DNA of 64,000 nucleotides from JBBQZP01 sp038207585 (GCA_038207585.1 JBBQZP010000022.1:10631-74630); one strand, 5' to 3'. Shown: positions 44,515 to 52,902, counted from the stretch's first letter. Numbers and translations: made by a program. The notes: a model not told the origin generated them from the sequence alone.

Positions 44515-44934
44515 TTAAACAGTCGCCACCAACTGCCTGAAGTCGGTTTCGCGGATGATGCGGATTGAGTAGCCAGCAGCCGCCAATTCCTCGGCCTTGC
44601 GATGCTTTGACGACTTCTCGTGACCCGGCAGGGGTCCGAGATATTGGACAGCAACGTCTGTGAACCTTCGCACCATCGCAAGGCCAACCGTCCGCAGGTT
44701 CGCCTGCGTCACGATAGCTTGCGCACTCGATCCAGTTCCACTCCACAGCGCATAATTAGGCACGGACAACCCACAGGGGAAAAGGTGATAAAACCTCGTC
44801 GTGTCGGTCAGCTTAATCTTCGACTTGAGAACGATGTTCAGTTCGTTGCCAAAGGTCCGAACGCGGTTTCCGGGTTGGTCTGGGGCGTCCGAGAACAGTT
44901 TCCAGAGGTCGTGCTCGTCTTCGATTGTGATCAT
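44515..44934 (-). CDS. Protein with BRCT-like C-terminus
   Basis: The product has 139 residues. The C-terminal part (GPLPGHEKSSKHRKAEELAA followed by GYSIRIIRETDFRQLV) resembles the end of BRCT domains as in NAD-dependent DNA ligase: a glycine turn, Ser-x-Lys phosphate-binding-like residues, a helix, and a strand before a Glu-x-x-Phe. The N-terminal half is unassigned (FYHLFPCGLSVPNYALWSG). The start overlaps the preceding gene in an ATGA. The BRCT suggestion is tentative. Confidence 0.5.
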   Translation of the reverse strand: MITIEDEHDLWKLFSDAPDQPGNRVRTFGNELNIVLKSKIKLTDTTRFYHLFPCGLSVPNYALWSGTGSSAQAIVTQANLRTVGLAMVRRFTDVAVQYLGPLPGHEKSSKHRKAEELAAAGYSIRIIRETDFRQLVATV

Positions 44935-45539
44935 GGTGCAGCCGGGTTCACTGGGGCCGTCGAAGCGCGACGGCGCATGGGTGCAAGGAACTGCCGGAAG
45001 GCATCCTTGCGGGATTCGATGGCCTCACGGACGCGGGCAACGATCCGCTCCTTTTGCGGCTCATCAACCGTGTCGAACTCCTCACGGCGGCGCTTGATCG
45101 TCACATAGACGAACTGATCGTCCGCATGGGTCCGCTCGACCTGCCAGCCTTCGGCCTTTACCGTGTCCTCGATCACGGCGCGGGCAGCTTTGCAGGCGAT
45201 GCCGTTCCGCTCGCTTGTCTGCTGTGCGACTACATGGTCACATTCGGGGATCAGCGACGGGTCAATCTCGCCAGTGTCAATGAACCGCCGCTGCGCATCA
45301 ACAAGGTCGCGCTGTTGTTTTTCGAGGCGGGTGATCTCGTTTGCGAGCGCGCGCACCTTATGCTCTGCGTCGAACTTCTGCTTATTTGCTTTCGCGATCC
45401 GGTTGGTCAGTTCCTCGAAGGTCATGGCGAAGGGGTTGTCGAGACGCGGGTTCACGCGGCCATCGAGCAGGCGCTCGACGACATTACGCGGGTTCGCGCC
45501 TTCTTGGTGTGCAAAGATGCCGTCGCGTAGACCTGTCAT
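44931..45539 (-). CDS. Coiled-coil protein of unknown function (202 residues)
   Basis: The central part (FEELTNRIAKANKQKFDAEHK, followed by VRALANEITRLEKQQRDLVDAQRR) looks like a coiled coil of about 60 residues. A small domain with KAEGWQVERTHADDQFVYVTIKRRREEF follows, then a helical, basic C-terminus. I recognise no family. Both ends overlap their neighbours in ATGA, so it is translated together with the clamp-like and BRCT-like genes. Confidence 0.65.
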   Translation of the reverse strand: MTGLRDGIFAHQEGANPRNVVERLLDGRVNPRLDNPFAMTFEELTNRIAKANKQKFDAEHKVRALANEITRLEKQQRDLVDAQRRFIDTGEIDPSLIPECDHVVAQQTSERNGIACKAARAVIEDTVKAEGWQVERTHADDQFVYVTIKRRREEFDTVDEPQKERIVARVREAIESRKDAFRQFLAPMRRRASTAPVNPAAP

Positions 45540-46264
45540 TTGGGCACCGTCAAGCTGGCGGTGAAGCCTCGGCCTTCGGGCAGCGTGAAAGTCGCATCCC
45601 CGCCCGTGAAGTCGATCTTGTGTGCGATCTTCATGGACAACAGTAACTCGGGCAACTTGAATAGCAGCGTTTCGGTTGCGCGGGTGTCCGCCTCCAGAAT
45701 GGTTTTGTAGCCGGGTGCATCGTCAGGGTAGCCGACGAAGCCGCGAGGTTGAACCTCAATGCGGGAGTTAACTGGAAGCGCCGAGAACAGCTCGACGAAC
45801 TCCTTCCGGCAAGCTGTCGCATCGAACAGGTCGTTCCCCATCCGCCAGTGCTTGACGAACTCGCGCTCGAAGCGGTGGGCTGGATAGGAGATCAGCGCGG
45901 CCTCATACTTCTCGCCGGACGCGAACCGGAAGACGACGCGCTCCTCACTGATCGAGATATGGGTGACCTCCTGCCGGAACGCGGCCAACACGGCGACGTC
46001 TGCGGGCGTGAGGGCGATCCCGGAAAGCCCAGTCTGCCCGACCATGAACTCAACTGCCGTCAGACCCGTGCAGGCGTAGATTCGGCCATTTATCAAGTGG
46101 ACGAAGCGAAGGAATTCTTCCCGCTGCGAAAAGGGAGCCTTGTTGAAGAAGAGCTTTGCCGCTTTGAGTTTTTCCATAATCGGAGGCACAGCAACCCATT
46201 CGCCCTCGTTGAACGAAGGCGCGGAGTGCTGACCATAGATCGGAAACTCAAACGTAACGCCCAA
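45536..46264 (-). CDS. Possible sliding-clamp-like protein
   Basis: The 242-residue protein has a middle segment with the rhythm of a DNA sliding-clamp domain. GRIYACTGLTAVEFMVGQTGLSGIAL is followed by TPADVAVLAAFRQEVTHISI, EERVVFRFASGEKYEAALI and a SYPAHRF turn. The last 80 residues could form a second similar domain (LFKLPELLLSMKIAHKIDF). Two domains in about 240 residues would fit a trimeric gp45/PCNA-type clamp. This is inference from pattern only. TTG 46264 is chosen because AGGGGG lies 7 bases upstream. It leads the leftward operon. Confidence 0.45.
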   Translation of the reverse strand: MGVTFEFPIYGQHSAPSFNEGEWVAVPPIMEKLKAAKLFFNKAPFSQREEFLRFVHLINGRIYACTGLTAVEFMVGQTGLSGIALTPADVAVLAAFRQEVTHISISEERVVFRFASGEKYEAALISYPAHRFEREFVKHWRMGNDLFDATACRKEFVELFSALPVNSRIEVQPRGFVGYPDDAPGYKTILEADTRATETLLFKLPELLLSMKIAHKIDFTGGDATFTLPEGRGFTASLTVPK

Positions 46265-46376
46265 TGCGCTGCCCCCTTTGCTCTCATTCGGCGTAAATCC
46301 CTTATGTGGCAGGACTTTGGCGCAAGAGTGGCAACGGTGCGCGACCGATCATCGCGTTTAAACGGGCGAACCAAAT

Positions 46377-46397
46377 TGTTGCAGAGATGTTGCAGAA
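46377..46397 (+). repeat. Paired TGTTGCAGA motif near the right end
   Basis: The same double motif as at 32607-32628 but one base shorter between the halves. It lies 67 bases inside the right attachment repeat and upstream of the leftward operon. Confidence 0.5.
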
Positions 46398-46463
46398 AGT
46401 GTCGAAAACGCGAAGGCCGCCCCGAAGGACGGCCTGCTAACGCATTGTAGATGTTTAGTTATT

Positions 46464-46509
46464 TTGGCTCCGGCGGTAGGGATCGAACCTACGACCAATT
46501 GATTAACAG
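46464..46509. repeat. Right attachment site repeat (inside the intact tRNA-Asn)
   Basis: Identical to 32443-32488 and continuous with the tRNA 5' part at 46510-46539. By the usual logic of integration into tRNA 3' ends, this copy was supplied by the element and restores the gene. Confidence 0.95.
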
Positions 46510-46539
46510 TCAACTGCTCTACCGCTGAGCTACGCCGGA
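46465..46539 (-). tRNA. tRNA-Asn(GTT)
   Basis: A complete 75-base cloverleaf including encoded CCA. The acceptor stem TCCGGCG/CGCCGGA is followed by discriminator G, and the anticodon GTT lies at 46507-46505 in the loop CTGTTAA. The 3' part from the anticodon loop on coincides with the 46-bp attachment repeat, so this gene is a joint of chromosomal 5' and element-supplied 3' sequence. Confidence 0.97.
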
Positions 46540-46619
46540 ACACGGGGGCGATATAGCAAGTGGGGTGGGGGGCGTCCAGTGGCTATCGTCACAAATCTGC
46601 GGTGGAGTGTTTGCGGGCA

Positions 46620-47516
46620 TCACAGGCAAAAAAATTGCGAGGAAGGGGCCAGTGTCGGCATGGCGGAAATCATGGATCTGTCATGCAGATCAACAAGATG
46701 GGCAAAGATGTTGCGGGATGCGGCGGGATGCAGGGCGATGGGTGTATCGGCATAGATGAGCGTCGTCAGCTCGGGCAGGGTCGCGGAACCTGACGCCAGC
46801 GTAGCAAGGATTTCGGCTTCACGTCCGCGGCGGTGCGCCGCAAGGTCAGAAAGCCGCCCGGCCACATCCTCAATCGGCGCGCCGTGGGTCGGATAGGCAA
46901 TGCGCCAGTCCATCGCCATCAGCCGCGCAAGGCTGGCCATATAGGCCGCCATATCGCCATCTGGGGGCGAGACAAGGCTGGTGGACCAGCCCATCGCCAC
47001 GTCGCCGCAAAACAGGCGGTCATGCCACGCGAAACTCAGATGTCCCGCGAAATGTCCGGGCGTGTGCAGTGCTGTCAAATGCCAGTCGGGGCCGGAGACG
47101 CGGTCGCCGTCGGTCAGGCAATGATCGGGGGCAAAGCCGGTGTCCACGCCTTCGCCACCGCCCGCAAAACCGGCAGCGGCGAGCGACTGCATCCGGGCGC
47201 TGCGGCCGGCACCGGCCGGGCCAAAGCCGCAGACCGGCGCACCGGTGCGGGCCGACAGAGCGGGGGCAAGAGCGCTGTGATCCAGATGCGGATGGGTGAC
47301 CAGAATGTACGAAATACGCTCGCCCGGGCGAAGGGCTGCCAGCACGGCGGCAAGATGCGCAGGCAGGTCGGGGCCCGGGTCGATAACGGCCACTTCGCCG
47401 GTTCCCAGCACAAACGTATCCGTGCCCCAGCCCGTCATCGGCGATGGGTTGGGTGCCAGCACGGCCCGCAGCCCGGGTTCAAGCTGGCGACACAGGCCCG
47501 GGGTCGGTCGCTCCAT
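46620..47516 (-). CDS. MBL-fold metallo-hydrolase (LACTB2-like)
   Basis: The 298-residue protein has the metallo-beta-lactamase fold. The zinc motif ILVTHPHLDHSALAP is near residue 73, HTPGHFAGHLSF near 150, CGDVAMGW near 170 and YPTHGAPI near 206. The C-terminal RGREAEILATLASGSATLPEL is a winged-helix-like part found in LACTB2-type enzymes, some of which cut RNA. Its substrate is unknown. It is divergent from a histidine kinase gene, with a gap of 47 bases. Confidence 0.9.
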   Translation of the reverse strand: MERPTPGLCRQLEPGLRAVLAPNPSPMTGWGTDTFVLGTGEVAVIDPGPDLPAHLAAVLAALRPGERISYILVTHPHLDHSALAPALSARTGAPVCGFGPAGAGRSARMQSLAAAGFAGGGEGVDTGFAPDHCLTDGDRVSGPDWHLTALHTPGHFAGHLSFAWHDRLFCGDVAMGWSTSLVSPPDGDMAAYMASLARLMAMDWRIAYPTHGAPIEDVAGRLSDLAAHRRGREAEILATLASGSATLPELTTLIYADTPIALHPAASRNIFAHLVDLHDRSMISAMPTLAPSSQFFCL

Positions 47517-47563
47517 CCGTCAGGCCCTTTCGCTGCTGACCATCGCGCGCTAGGCTTGGCCTC

Positions 47564-48880
47564 ATGTTCGCGCGCCTCAAAACCCTGATGCCCCGCAGCC
47601 TTTACGGCCGGGCGGCGCTTATCCTTATTCTGCCCATCGTCACGATCCAGCTTGTCGTGTCCATTGCTTTCATCCAGCGGCACTTTGAAAAGGTGACGCG
47701 GCAGATGACAGACGGGGTCGGAATCGAACTGCGCTATGTGCTGGATGAATTGTCGGCGGCACCCGAGGCCGAGGTTGCCACGCGCGGCGAAGCCCTGGCC
47801 CAGGCGTTGCAGATGCGCCTTGTTTTGCCAGCGCAGCCCGCCATTGATGCGGATGCGCGCCTGCCTTGGGATCTGTCGGGACGGGTGGTGATCGAGACGT
47901 TGCGCGCAGAGCTTCCGTCGTTGCGGGTGGCCGATCTGCGCAGCGACACGGGCGAGGTGCGGCTTTGGTTCGACACCCCGCGCGGCCCGCTGGAGGTGAC
48001 GATGGATCGCCGCCGCATGTCGGCCACCAACCCGCACCAGCTTTTGGTGCTGATGATCTTTACCTCGCTTCTGATGACCTTGATCGCCTATCAGTTCCTG
48101 CGCAACCAGTTGCGCCCGATCCGCCGTCTTGCCCGCGCGGCCGAGGCATTCGGGCGGGGGCGGCATGTGCCCTACAAACCCGGTGGCGCGCAAGAGGTGC
48201 GGGCGGCGGGCAGCGCATTCCTTGACATGCGCGCCAGAATTGAACGCCAGATCGAACAGCGCACGCTGATGCTTTCGGGGGTCAGCCACGATCTGCGCAC
48301 ACCCCTGACCCGGCTTCGGCTGGGCCTTTCCATGCTGCCCGAAGATGAGGAAAGCCGCGCTTTGCTGGGCGACGTGGCCGATATGCAGCGGCTGGTTGAC
48401 GAATTTCTGGCTTTTGCGCGCGGCGATGCGCTCGACGAAACCGAAGATGCCGATGTGAGGATGCTTCTGTCCCGCGTGGTGGAGAATTCACAGCGCATGG
48501 GGCAGAATGTGCGCCTTGGCGAGATGTCGGGCGAGGCGGTGGCGCGGCTTCGCCCGGCGGCGGTGACGCGGGCAGTTGAAAACCTTGTCGGCAACGGCGT
48601 GCGGCATGGCAAACGCGTCGTGGTGTCGGTTGTTGTAACCGAGCGGGCGGTGAAGTTCACCGTCGAGGATGCCGGCCCCGGCATTCCGAAAGATCAGCTT
48701 GACGAGGCGGTGTTGCCCTTTGTCCGGCTGGATGGCGCGCGCGACCCCAATAGGGGCGGTGGCGCGGGGCTTGGCCTGTCCATCGCCGCCGATATCGCGC
48801 GCAGTCATGGCGGCGTTCTGCGGCTCGGCGTCAGCGACGCGTTGGGCGGATTGAAGGCCGAACTTGTTCTGGCGCGGTGA
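47564..48880 (+). CDS. Sensor histidine kinase (EnvZ-like)
   Basis: The 438-residue protein has transmembrane segments near residues 16-36 and 160-180 with a periplasmic domain of about 120 residues between them. HAMP and HisKA domains follow, with the phosphorylated histidine in LSGVSHDLRTPLTRLRL. The ATPase shows N-box AVENLVGNGVRHG, G1 EDAGPGIP and G2 GGGAGLGLSIAADI. It resembles EnvZ/ActS-type kinases. No response-regulator gene is in the adjoining window, so its partner lies elsewhere or upstream outside the immediate neighbours. Confidence 0.92.
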   Translation: MFARLKTLMPRSLYGRAALILILPIVTIQLVVSIAFIQRHFEKVTRQMTDGVGIELRYVLDELSAAPEAEVATRGEALAQALQMRLVLPAQPAIDADARLPWDLSGRVVIETLRAELPSLRVADLRSDTGEVRLWFDTPRGPLEVTMDRRRMSATNPHQLLVLMIFTSLLMTLIAYQFLRNQLRPIRRLARAAEAFGRGRHVPYKPGGAQEVRAAGSAFLDMRARIERQIEQRTLMLSGVSHDLRTPLTRLRLGLSMLPEDEESRALLGDVADMQRLVDEFLAFARGDALDETEDADVRMLLSRVVENSQRMGQNVRLGEMSGEAVARLRPAAVTRAVENLVGNGVRHGKRVVVSVVVTERAVKFTVEDAGPGIPKDQLDEAVLPFVRLDGARDPNRGGGAGLGLSIAADIARSHGGVLRLGVSDALGGLKAELVLAR

Positions 48881-48886
48881 CGCGCG

Positions 48887-49381
48887 TTACCGGGGCCGCC
48901 CGAACACGACAACCCAGTTGGGCCGCGCGCCATCCACAAGGGCCACTCCCACTTCGGTGACCGATGCGTTCAGGATATTGTTGCGGTGGTGCGGTGAATG
49001 CATCCAGAAACTGACAGCACGGTCATAGGTGGCAAAACCGATGCCGGTGTTTTCGGCGGCAGTGCGCAGGGTATAGCCCACGCGGTGCAGTCTTGTGCGC
49101 AGGTCTGATCCGTCCGATCCGACATGGCTGTAAACGCCCCGCGCGGCATTGTCGCAGGCGTGTGACAACGCCACGCGTGAAAGTTTGGCGGATTGGTGCA
49201 ATTGCGGCAGGCCTGCCGCGCGCCGCTGCGTGTTCATTGCCTGAATGGTCGCCGTGACTTCGGCTTTTGCGCGGGCCGACGTTTTGCACGGTGCAGACAG
49301 AACCGGCGTTGCGATCAACAGCCCGGCCACAAGCGCTAGGCCGCGCAATGCGAACCTATGTCTTTTGCTGTGACGCGGCAT
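48887..49381 (-). CDS. Secreted CAP-domain (SCP-like) protein
   Basis: The 164-residue protein has a signal peptide after a basic start (MPRHSKRHRFALRGLALVAG). A CAP domain follows with its typical words: LSRVALSHACDNAARGVYSHVGSDGSDLRTR, AAENTGIGFATYDRAVSFW and MHSPHHRNNILNASVTEVGV. The conserved histidines of the CAP cavity are present. Bacterial members are often envelope or spore-coat factors with unknown substrates. ATG 49381 has GGAGG 6 bases upstream; the frame is open to 49513, but those residues lack family similarity. Confidence 0.9.
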   Translation of the reverse strand: MPRHSKRHRFALRGLALVAGLLIATPVLSAPCKTSARAKAEVTATIQAMNTQRRAAGLPQLHQSAKLSRVALSHACDNAARGVYSHVGSDGSDLRTRLHRVGYTLRTAAENTGIGFATYDRAVSFWMHSPHHRNNILNASVTEVGVALVDGARPNWVVVFGRPR

Positions 49382-49521
49382 CTTTTGCCTCCGGTAAAGC
49401 TGCGGGATATCCCGCTTTACAACCGAAGATTGCGGCAAAGGCGAGAGGAGAAAGCGGCTCTTTCGTGGCCTCTGGGTTGCTCTGGCGGGAAACGGCTTGG
49501 TGGTTGACGCCAACCGCGCTG

Positions 49522-50712
49522 CTATTCGCCCATCACGACTTTGCGGAATGGGAAAAAGCCGTGCGTGGCGTGCGGCCAGGCCTCGCGGTCCTCAAGGCGC
49601 ATGACCTCGCACAGATCAATGGTGTGGGCCTGCAACAGGGGGCGCAACTGCGATAGTGTTTCGGCCACCGGACCGACCGACGCGTAGGGTGATACGATCT
49701 GGCCTGCGCCCTGCGCCTTTGCCCAATCCGCCAGATCCTGCAAGTCCGTGCTGTCGAACACGCAAGAGGCGGTTCCGGCCGTGTCGGTCAACCGGGTGCT
49801 GGCATCGGTTAGGGCGCCTGCGGCAAAATCCTGAACCGGGGGGGCGACGACAAGCGGCGAGCGGGCGTTTGCCGCGTTCAGCCGGATCGTGGCGACGGGG
49901 CGCAATCCTGTTTCCAGCAAACCCTCGGGGCACAGATCATCATCGTGCAGCAGCAGGGCCGAAGCGACGTTGGGCCGCCACTTTTGCACGCAGCCCAGCG
50001 GGCGGCGGTCACCTAGGGGCGGTTCTGTCAGGGCCGTGGCATGGGTCGCAAGTCCCTTCGGATGGAATCGCCCGCCCGTGCAACGCGCAATGATGTCAGG
50101 TTGTGCCAGATAGGTCTTGCCCGCCGTCTGCAACCCTGCCACCCAACGCCAGCTTAGCGTGTTTGACGCCGCATCACCGTCAATAAGATGGCGCATAAAG
50201 AAATCCGCGCCCAGTTCCCACGGCAGGCGCAGCGTGAAGATCCAGATTGACGCGAACCACATCCGCGCGTGATTGTGCAGATAGCCCGTTGCGACCAGAT
50301 CCTGCGCCCATTGATCGAACCCGTCGATGCCGGTGGTGCCGGCACAGGCGGCCTCCCAATCCGCGCGCAGACCGCCTTCGGTGGCAACCCGGTTCAGCCC
50401 GGCCTGCACGCCATGGCGGTAGCGGAGCCAGATGCCGGGGCGCTGTTCCAGCCAGCCTTTCCAGTAAACGCGCCACCAGACCTCGGTCACAAACTTGTCC
50501 GCATCGCGGCCATGTGCCGCAGTGGCGGCGGCGATGACTTCGGATTCGAGGATCAGCCGGTGCCGCAGATAGGGCGACAGGCCCGACACATGCGGCTGCC
50601 CCGGCGCATCGTGGTTGCGCCATTGCGCATAGTCCCGCCCTGCGCGCGGAAGAAACCGGGTCAGCCGGTCCAGCCCGGCCGCGCGCGTGGGGATGAAATG
50701 CGGATCACTCAT
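49522..50712 (-). CDS. Photolyase/cryptochrome-related FAD protein with swapped domain order
   Basis: The product has 396 residues. The first 235 residues match the FAD-binding helical domain of photolyases. They contain HVSGLSPYLRHRLILESEV, FVTEVWWRVYWKGWLE, TGYLHNHARMWFASIW and GDAASNTLSWRWVAGLQTAGKTYLA. The usual N-terminal alpha/beta antenna domain is missing there. Instead the last 150 residues look like it: ASALLLHDDDLCPEGL, a strand-helix repeat with LADWAKAQGAGQIVSPYASVG, and ATHGFFPFRKVV. Light-driven DNA repair or signalling is possible but not shown. Confidence 0.8.
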   Translation of the reverse strand: MSDPHFIPTRAAGLDRLTRFLPRAGRDYAQWRNHDAPGQPHVSGLSPYLRHRLILESEVIAAATAAHGRDADKFVTEVWWRVYWKGWLEQRPGIWLRYRHGVQAGLNRVATEGGLRADWEAACAGTTGIDGFDQWAQDLVATGYLHNHARMWFASIWIFTLRLPWELGADFFMRHLIDGDAASNTLSWRWVAGLQTAGKTYLAQPDIIARCTGGRFHPKGLATHATALTEPPLGDRRPLGCVQKWRPNVASALLLHDDDLCPEGLLETGLRPVATIRLNAANARSPLVVAPPVQDFAAGALTDASTRLTDTAGTASCVFDSTDLQDLADWAKAQGAGQIVSPYASVGPVAETLSQLRPLLQAHTIDLCEVMRLEDREAWPHATHGFFPFRKVVMGE

Positions 50713-50864
50713 ATCGTCCCAGCTAACGCCCGCACCGTTGCCGTCAATCCCGCGCGCCCCGCGGAATGTATGGGGTGCCCTTGCGACTGCTGGCCCGCGG
50801 CACTAAGACTTGGCTAACCCATTTACGATAACCCACATCCGAAGACACGAGGCAGAGGCGCATC

Positions 50865-51497
50865 ATGAAAGACCCGGTTGATCACTATATGAATACCCTT
50901 GTGCCCATGGTGGTCGAACAGACCAGCCGGGGCGAACGCGCCTATGATATCTTCAGCCGGATGCTGAAGGAACGGATCATCTTTCTGTCCGGCCCGGTGC
51001 ATGACGGCATGTCGTCGCTGATCTGTGCGCAGCTTCTGTTTCTTGAGGCGGAAAATCCGTCGAAAGAAATCGCGATGTATATCAACAGCCCCGGCGGCGT
51101 GGTGACGTCCGGTCTTTCGATCTATGACACGATGCAATACATCAAACCCAAGGTGTCGACGCTGGTGATCGGGCAGGCGGCCTCGATGGGGTCACTTTTG
51201 CTGACGGCGGGCGAAAAGGGCATGCGGTTCAGCCTGCCCAATTCCCGCGTGATGGTTCACCAGCCGTCGGGCGGCTATCAGGGGCAGGCGACGGACATCA
51301 TGATCCACGCCCGCGAAACCGAAAAGCTGAAGCGCCGGTTGAACGAAATCTACGTCAAACACACCGGAAATGATTACGACACCGTCGAGGCCGCACTGGA
51401 GCGGGACAACTTCATGTCCGCCGAAGATGCGCAAGCCTGGGGTCTGATCGACCAGATCACGGAAAACCGTGGCAAGGCCGAAGACACATCGAAGTGA
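50865..51497 (+). CDS. clpP: ATP-dependent Clp protease proteolytic subunit
   Basis: The 210-residue peptidase has the ClpP fold and catalytic residues. The serine is in GQAASMGSLLLTAGEKG near residue 107, the histidine in VMVHQPSGGYQGQ near 132, and the aspartate lies further on in the ETEKLKRRLNEIY-to-ERDNFMS region. The N-terminus includes the processed leader before VVEQTSRGERAYDIFSR. It degrades proteins fed by ClpX, which is the next gene, 115 bases downstream. Confidence 0.97.
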   Translation: MKDPVDHYMNTLVPMVVEQTSRGERAYDIFSRMLKERIIFLSGPVHDGMSSLICAQLLFLEAENPSKEIAMYINSPGGVVTSGLSIYDTMQYIKPKVSTLVIGQAASMGSLLLTAGEKGMRFSLPNSRVMVHQPSGGYQGQATDIMIHARETEKLKRRLNEIYVKHTGNDYDTVEAALERDNFMSAEDAQAWGLIDQITENRGKAEDTSK

Positions 51498-51612
51498 GCG
51501 GTTGCCCCCGGTTGGCACGGCCGATCGGGGGCGATTTGACATTGTGAAGGCGCGGGCCTTGGCCTAGACTTTCAAAACGGCCCGCCGAGCGGGCGCACGG
51601 CAGAGGATCACG

Positions 51613-52881
51613 ATGGCGAACAATTCCGGCGGCGACAGCAAAAATACCCTTTATTGCTCGTTCTGCGGCAAAAGCCAGCATGAGGTGCGAAAGCTGATTG
51701 CAGGACCGACCGTGTTCATCTGCGACGAATGCGTCGAGTTGTGCATGGACATCATTCGCGAGGAAACCAAGTCTTCGGGTCTGAAAGTCACCGATGGCGT
51801 GCCGACGCCGCGCGACATCTGCAAGGTGCTGGACGATTATGTGATCGGGCAGGAACATGCGAAGCGGGTGTTGTCGGTGGCGGTGCACAACCACTACAAA
51901 CGCCTGAACCATTCGTCCAAGACCGATATCGAGCTTTCCAAATCCAACATCCTGCTGATCGGCCCCACCGGCTGCGGCAAGACGTTGCTGGCTCAGACCC
52001 TTGCGCGCATTCTGGATGTGCCGTTCACAATGGCCGATGCGACGACGCTGACCGAAGCGGGTTACGTCGGCGAAGATGTGGAAAACATCATCCTGAAATT
52101 GCTTCAGGCCAGCGAATATAATGTTGAACGCGCGCAGCGCGGCATCGTCTACATCGACGAGGTCGACAAGATCACCCGCAAGTCCGACAACCCGTCGATC
52201 ACCCGCGATGTGTCGGGCGAGGGCGTGCAGCAGGCGCTTCTGAAGATCATGGAAGGCACCGTTGCCAGCGTTCCACCGCAGGGCGGGCGCAAGCATCCGC
52301 AGCAGGAATTCCTGCAGGTTGATACGACCAACATCCTGTTCATCTGTGGCGGTGCGTTTGCGGGTCTGGAAAAGATCATCGCACAGCGCAACAAGGGCTC
52401 GGCCATCGGCTTTGGTGCCGCTGTCAAGAACAACGACGATCGTGGCGTGGGCGAGATGTTCAAGGAGCTGGAGCCGGAAGACCTGCTGAAATTTGGTCTG
52501 ATCCCGGAATTCGTCGGCCGTCTGCCGGTGATCGCCACGCTGACCGATCTGGACGAAGCGGCTTTGGTCACGATTCTGACCGAACCCAAGAACGCTCTGG
52601 TCAAGCAATACCAGCGCCTGTTCGATATCGAAGGCGTCGGCCTGACCTTCACGCCCGATGCCTTGGTCGCCATTGCCAAACGCGCGATCAAGCGGAAAAC
52701 CGGCGCGCGGGGCTTGCGGTCGATCATGGAAGATATCCTTCTGGACAGCATGTTCGAACTGCCCGGCATGAATGACGTGACCGAAGTGATCGTCAAGGAA
52801 GAGGCCGTGAACAACGGTGCCCAACCCTTGCTGGTGCATGCCGACACCAAGAAAAAGGGTGCTGCGGCCGCAGCCGTCTGA
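51613..52881 (+). CDS. clpX: ATP-dependent Clp protease ATP-binding subunit ClpX
   Basis: The 422-residue AAA+ unfoldase starts with a zinc-binding domain (LYCSFCGKSQHEVRKLIAGP and ICDECVELC). The ATPase shows Walker A LIGPTGCGKTLLAQT, the pore loop GYVGEDVEN, Walker B IVYIDEVDKI and the ClpP-docking IGFGA loop near residue 280. A sensor-2 region with KRKTGARGLRSIME follows. It unfolds tagged substrates and passes them to ClpP. The length is normal for the family. Confidence 0.98.
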   Translation: MANNSGGDSKNTLYCSFCGKSQHEVRKLIAGPTVFICDECVELCMDIIREETKSSGLKVTDGVPTPRDICKVLDDYVIGQEHAKRVLSVAVHNHYKRLNHSSKTDIELSKSNILLIGPTGCGKTLLAQTLARILDVPFTMADATTLTEAGYVGEDVENIILKLLQASEYNVERAQRGIVYIDEVDKITRKSDNPSITRDVSGEGVQQALLKIMEGTVASVPPQGGRKHPQQEFLQVDTTNILFICGGAFAGLEKIIAQRNKGSAIGFGAAVKNNDDRGVGEMFKELEPEDLLKFGLIPEFVGRLPVIATLTDLDEAALVTILTEPKNALVKQYQRLFDIEGVGLTFTPDALVAIAKRAIKRKTGARGLRSIMEDILLDSMFELPGMNDVTEVIVKEEAVNNGAQPLLVHADTKKKGAAAAAV

Positions 52882-52902
52882 CCAATCCGCCGAACGGAAC
52901 AA

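Larger units (their letters stand above)
32443..46509. mobile_element. Integrated phage-satellite-like element in tRNA-Asn
   Basis: A perfect 46-bp direct repeat (32443-32488 and 46464-46509) bounds about 14 kb. The right copy is the 3' part of the complete tRNA-Asn gene from the anticodon loop onward; the left copy is the displaced chromosomal 3' part. Inside are an integrase next to the left end, an HTH protein, a primase-helicase, a DUF4055-type portal, small and large terminase genes, and an opposite operon with a possible clamp and a candidate ADP-ribosyltransferase. Capsid, protease, tail and lysis genes are not seen. This fits a satellite with its own replication and packaging genes, or a reduced prophage. 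Confidence 0.9.

Noticed and set aside
32443..46509. Complete prophage
   Set aside because: No capsid, protease, tail, holin or endolysin gene can be recognised, and about 14 kb is small for a tailed phage.
46358..46543. Open frame on the minus strand with VNQLVVGSIPTAG
   Set aside because: It is a translation through the intact tRNA-Asn gene, not a protein gene.
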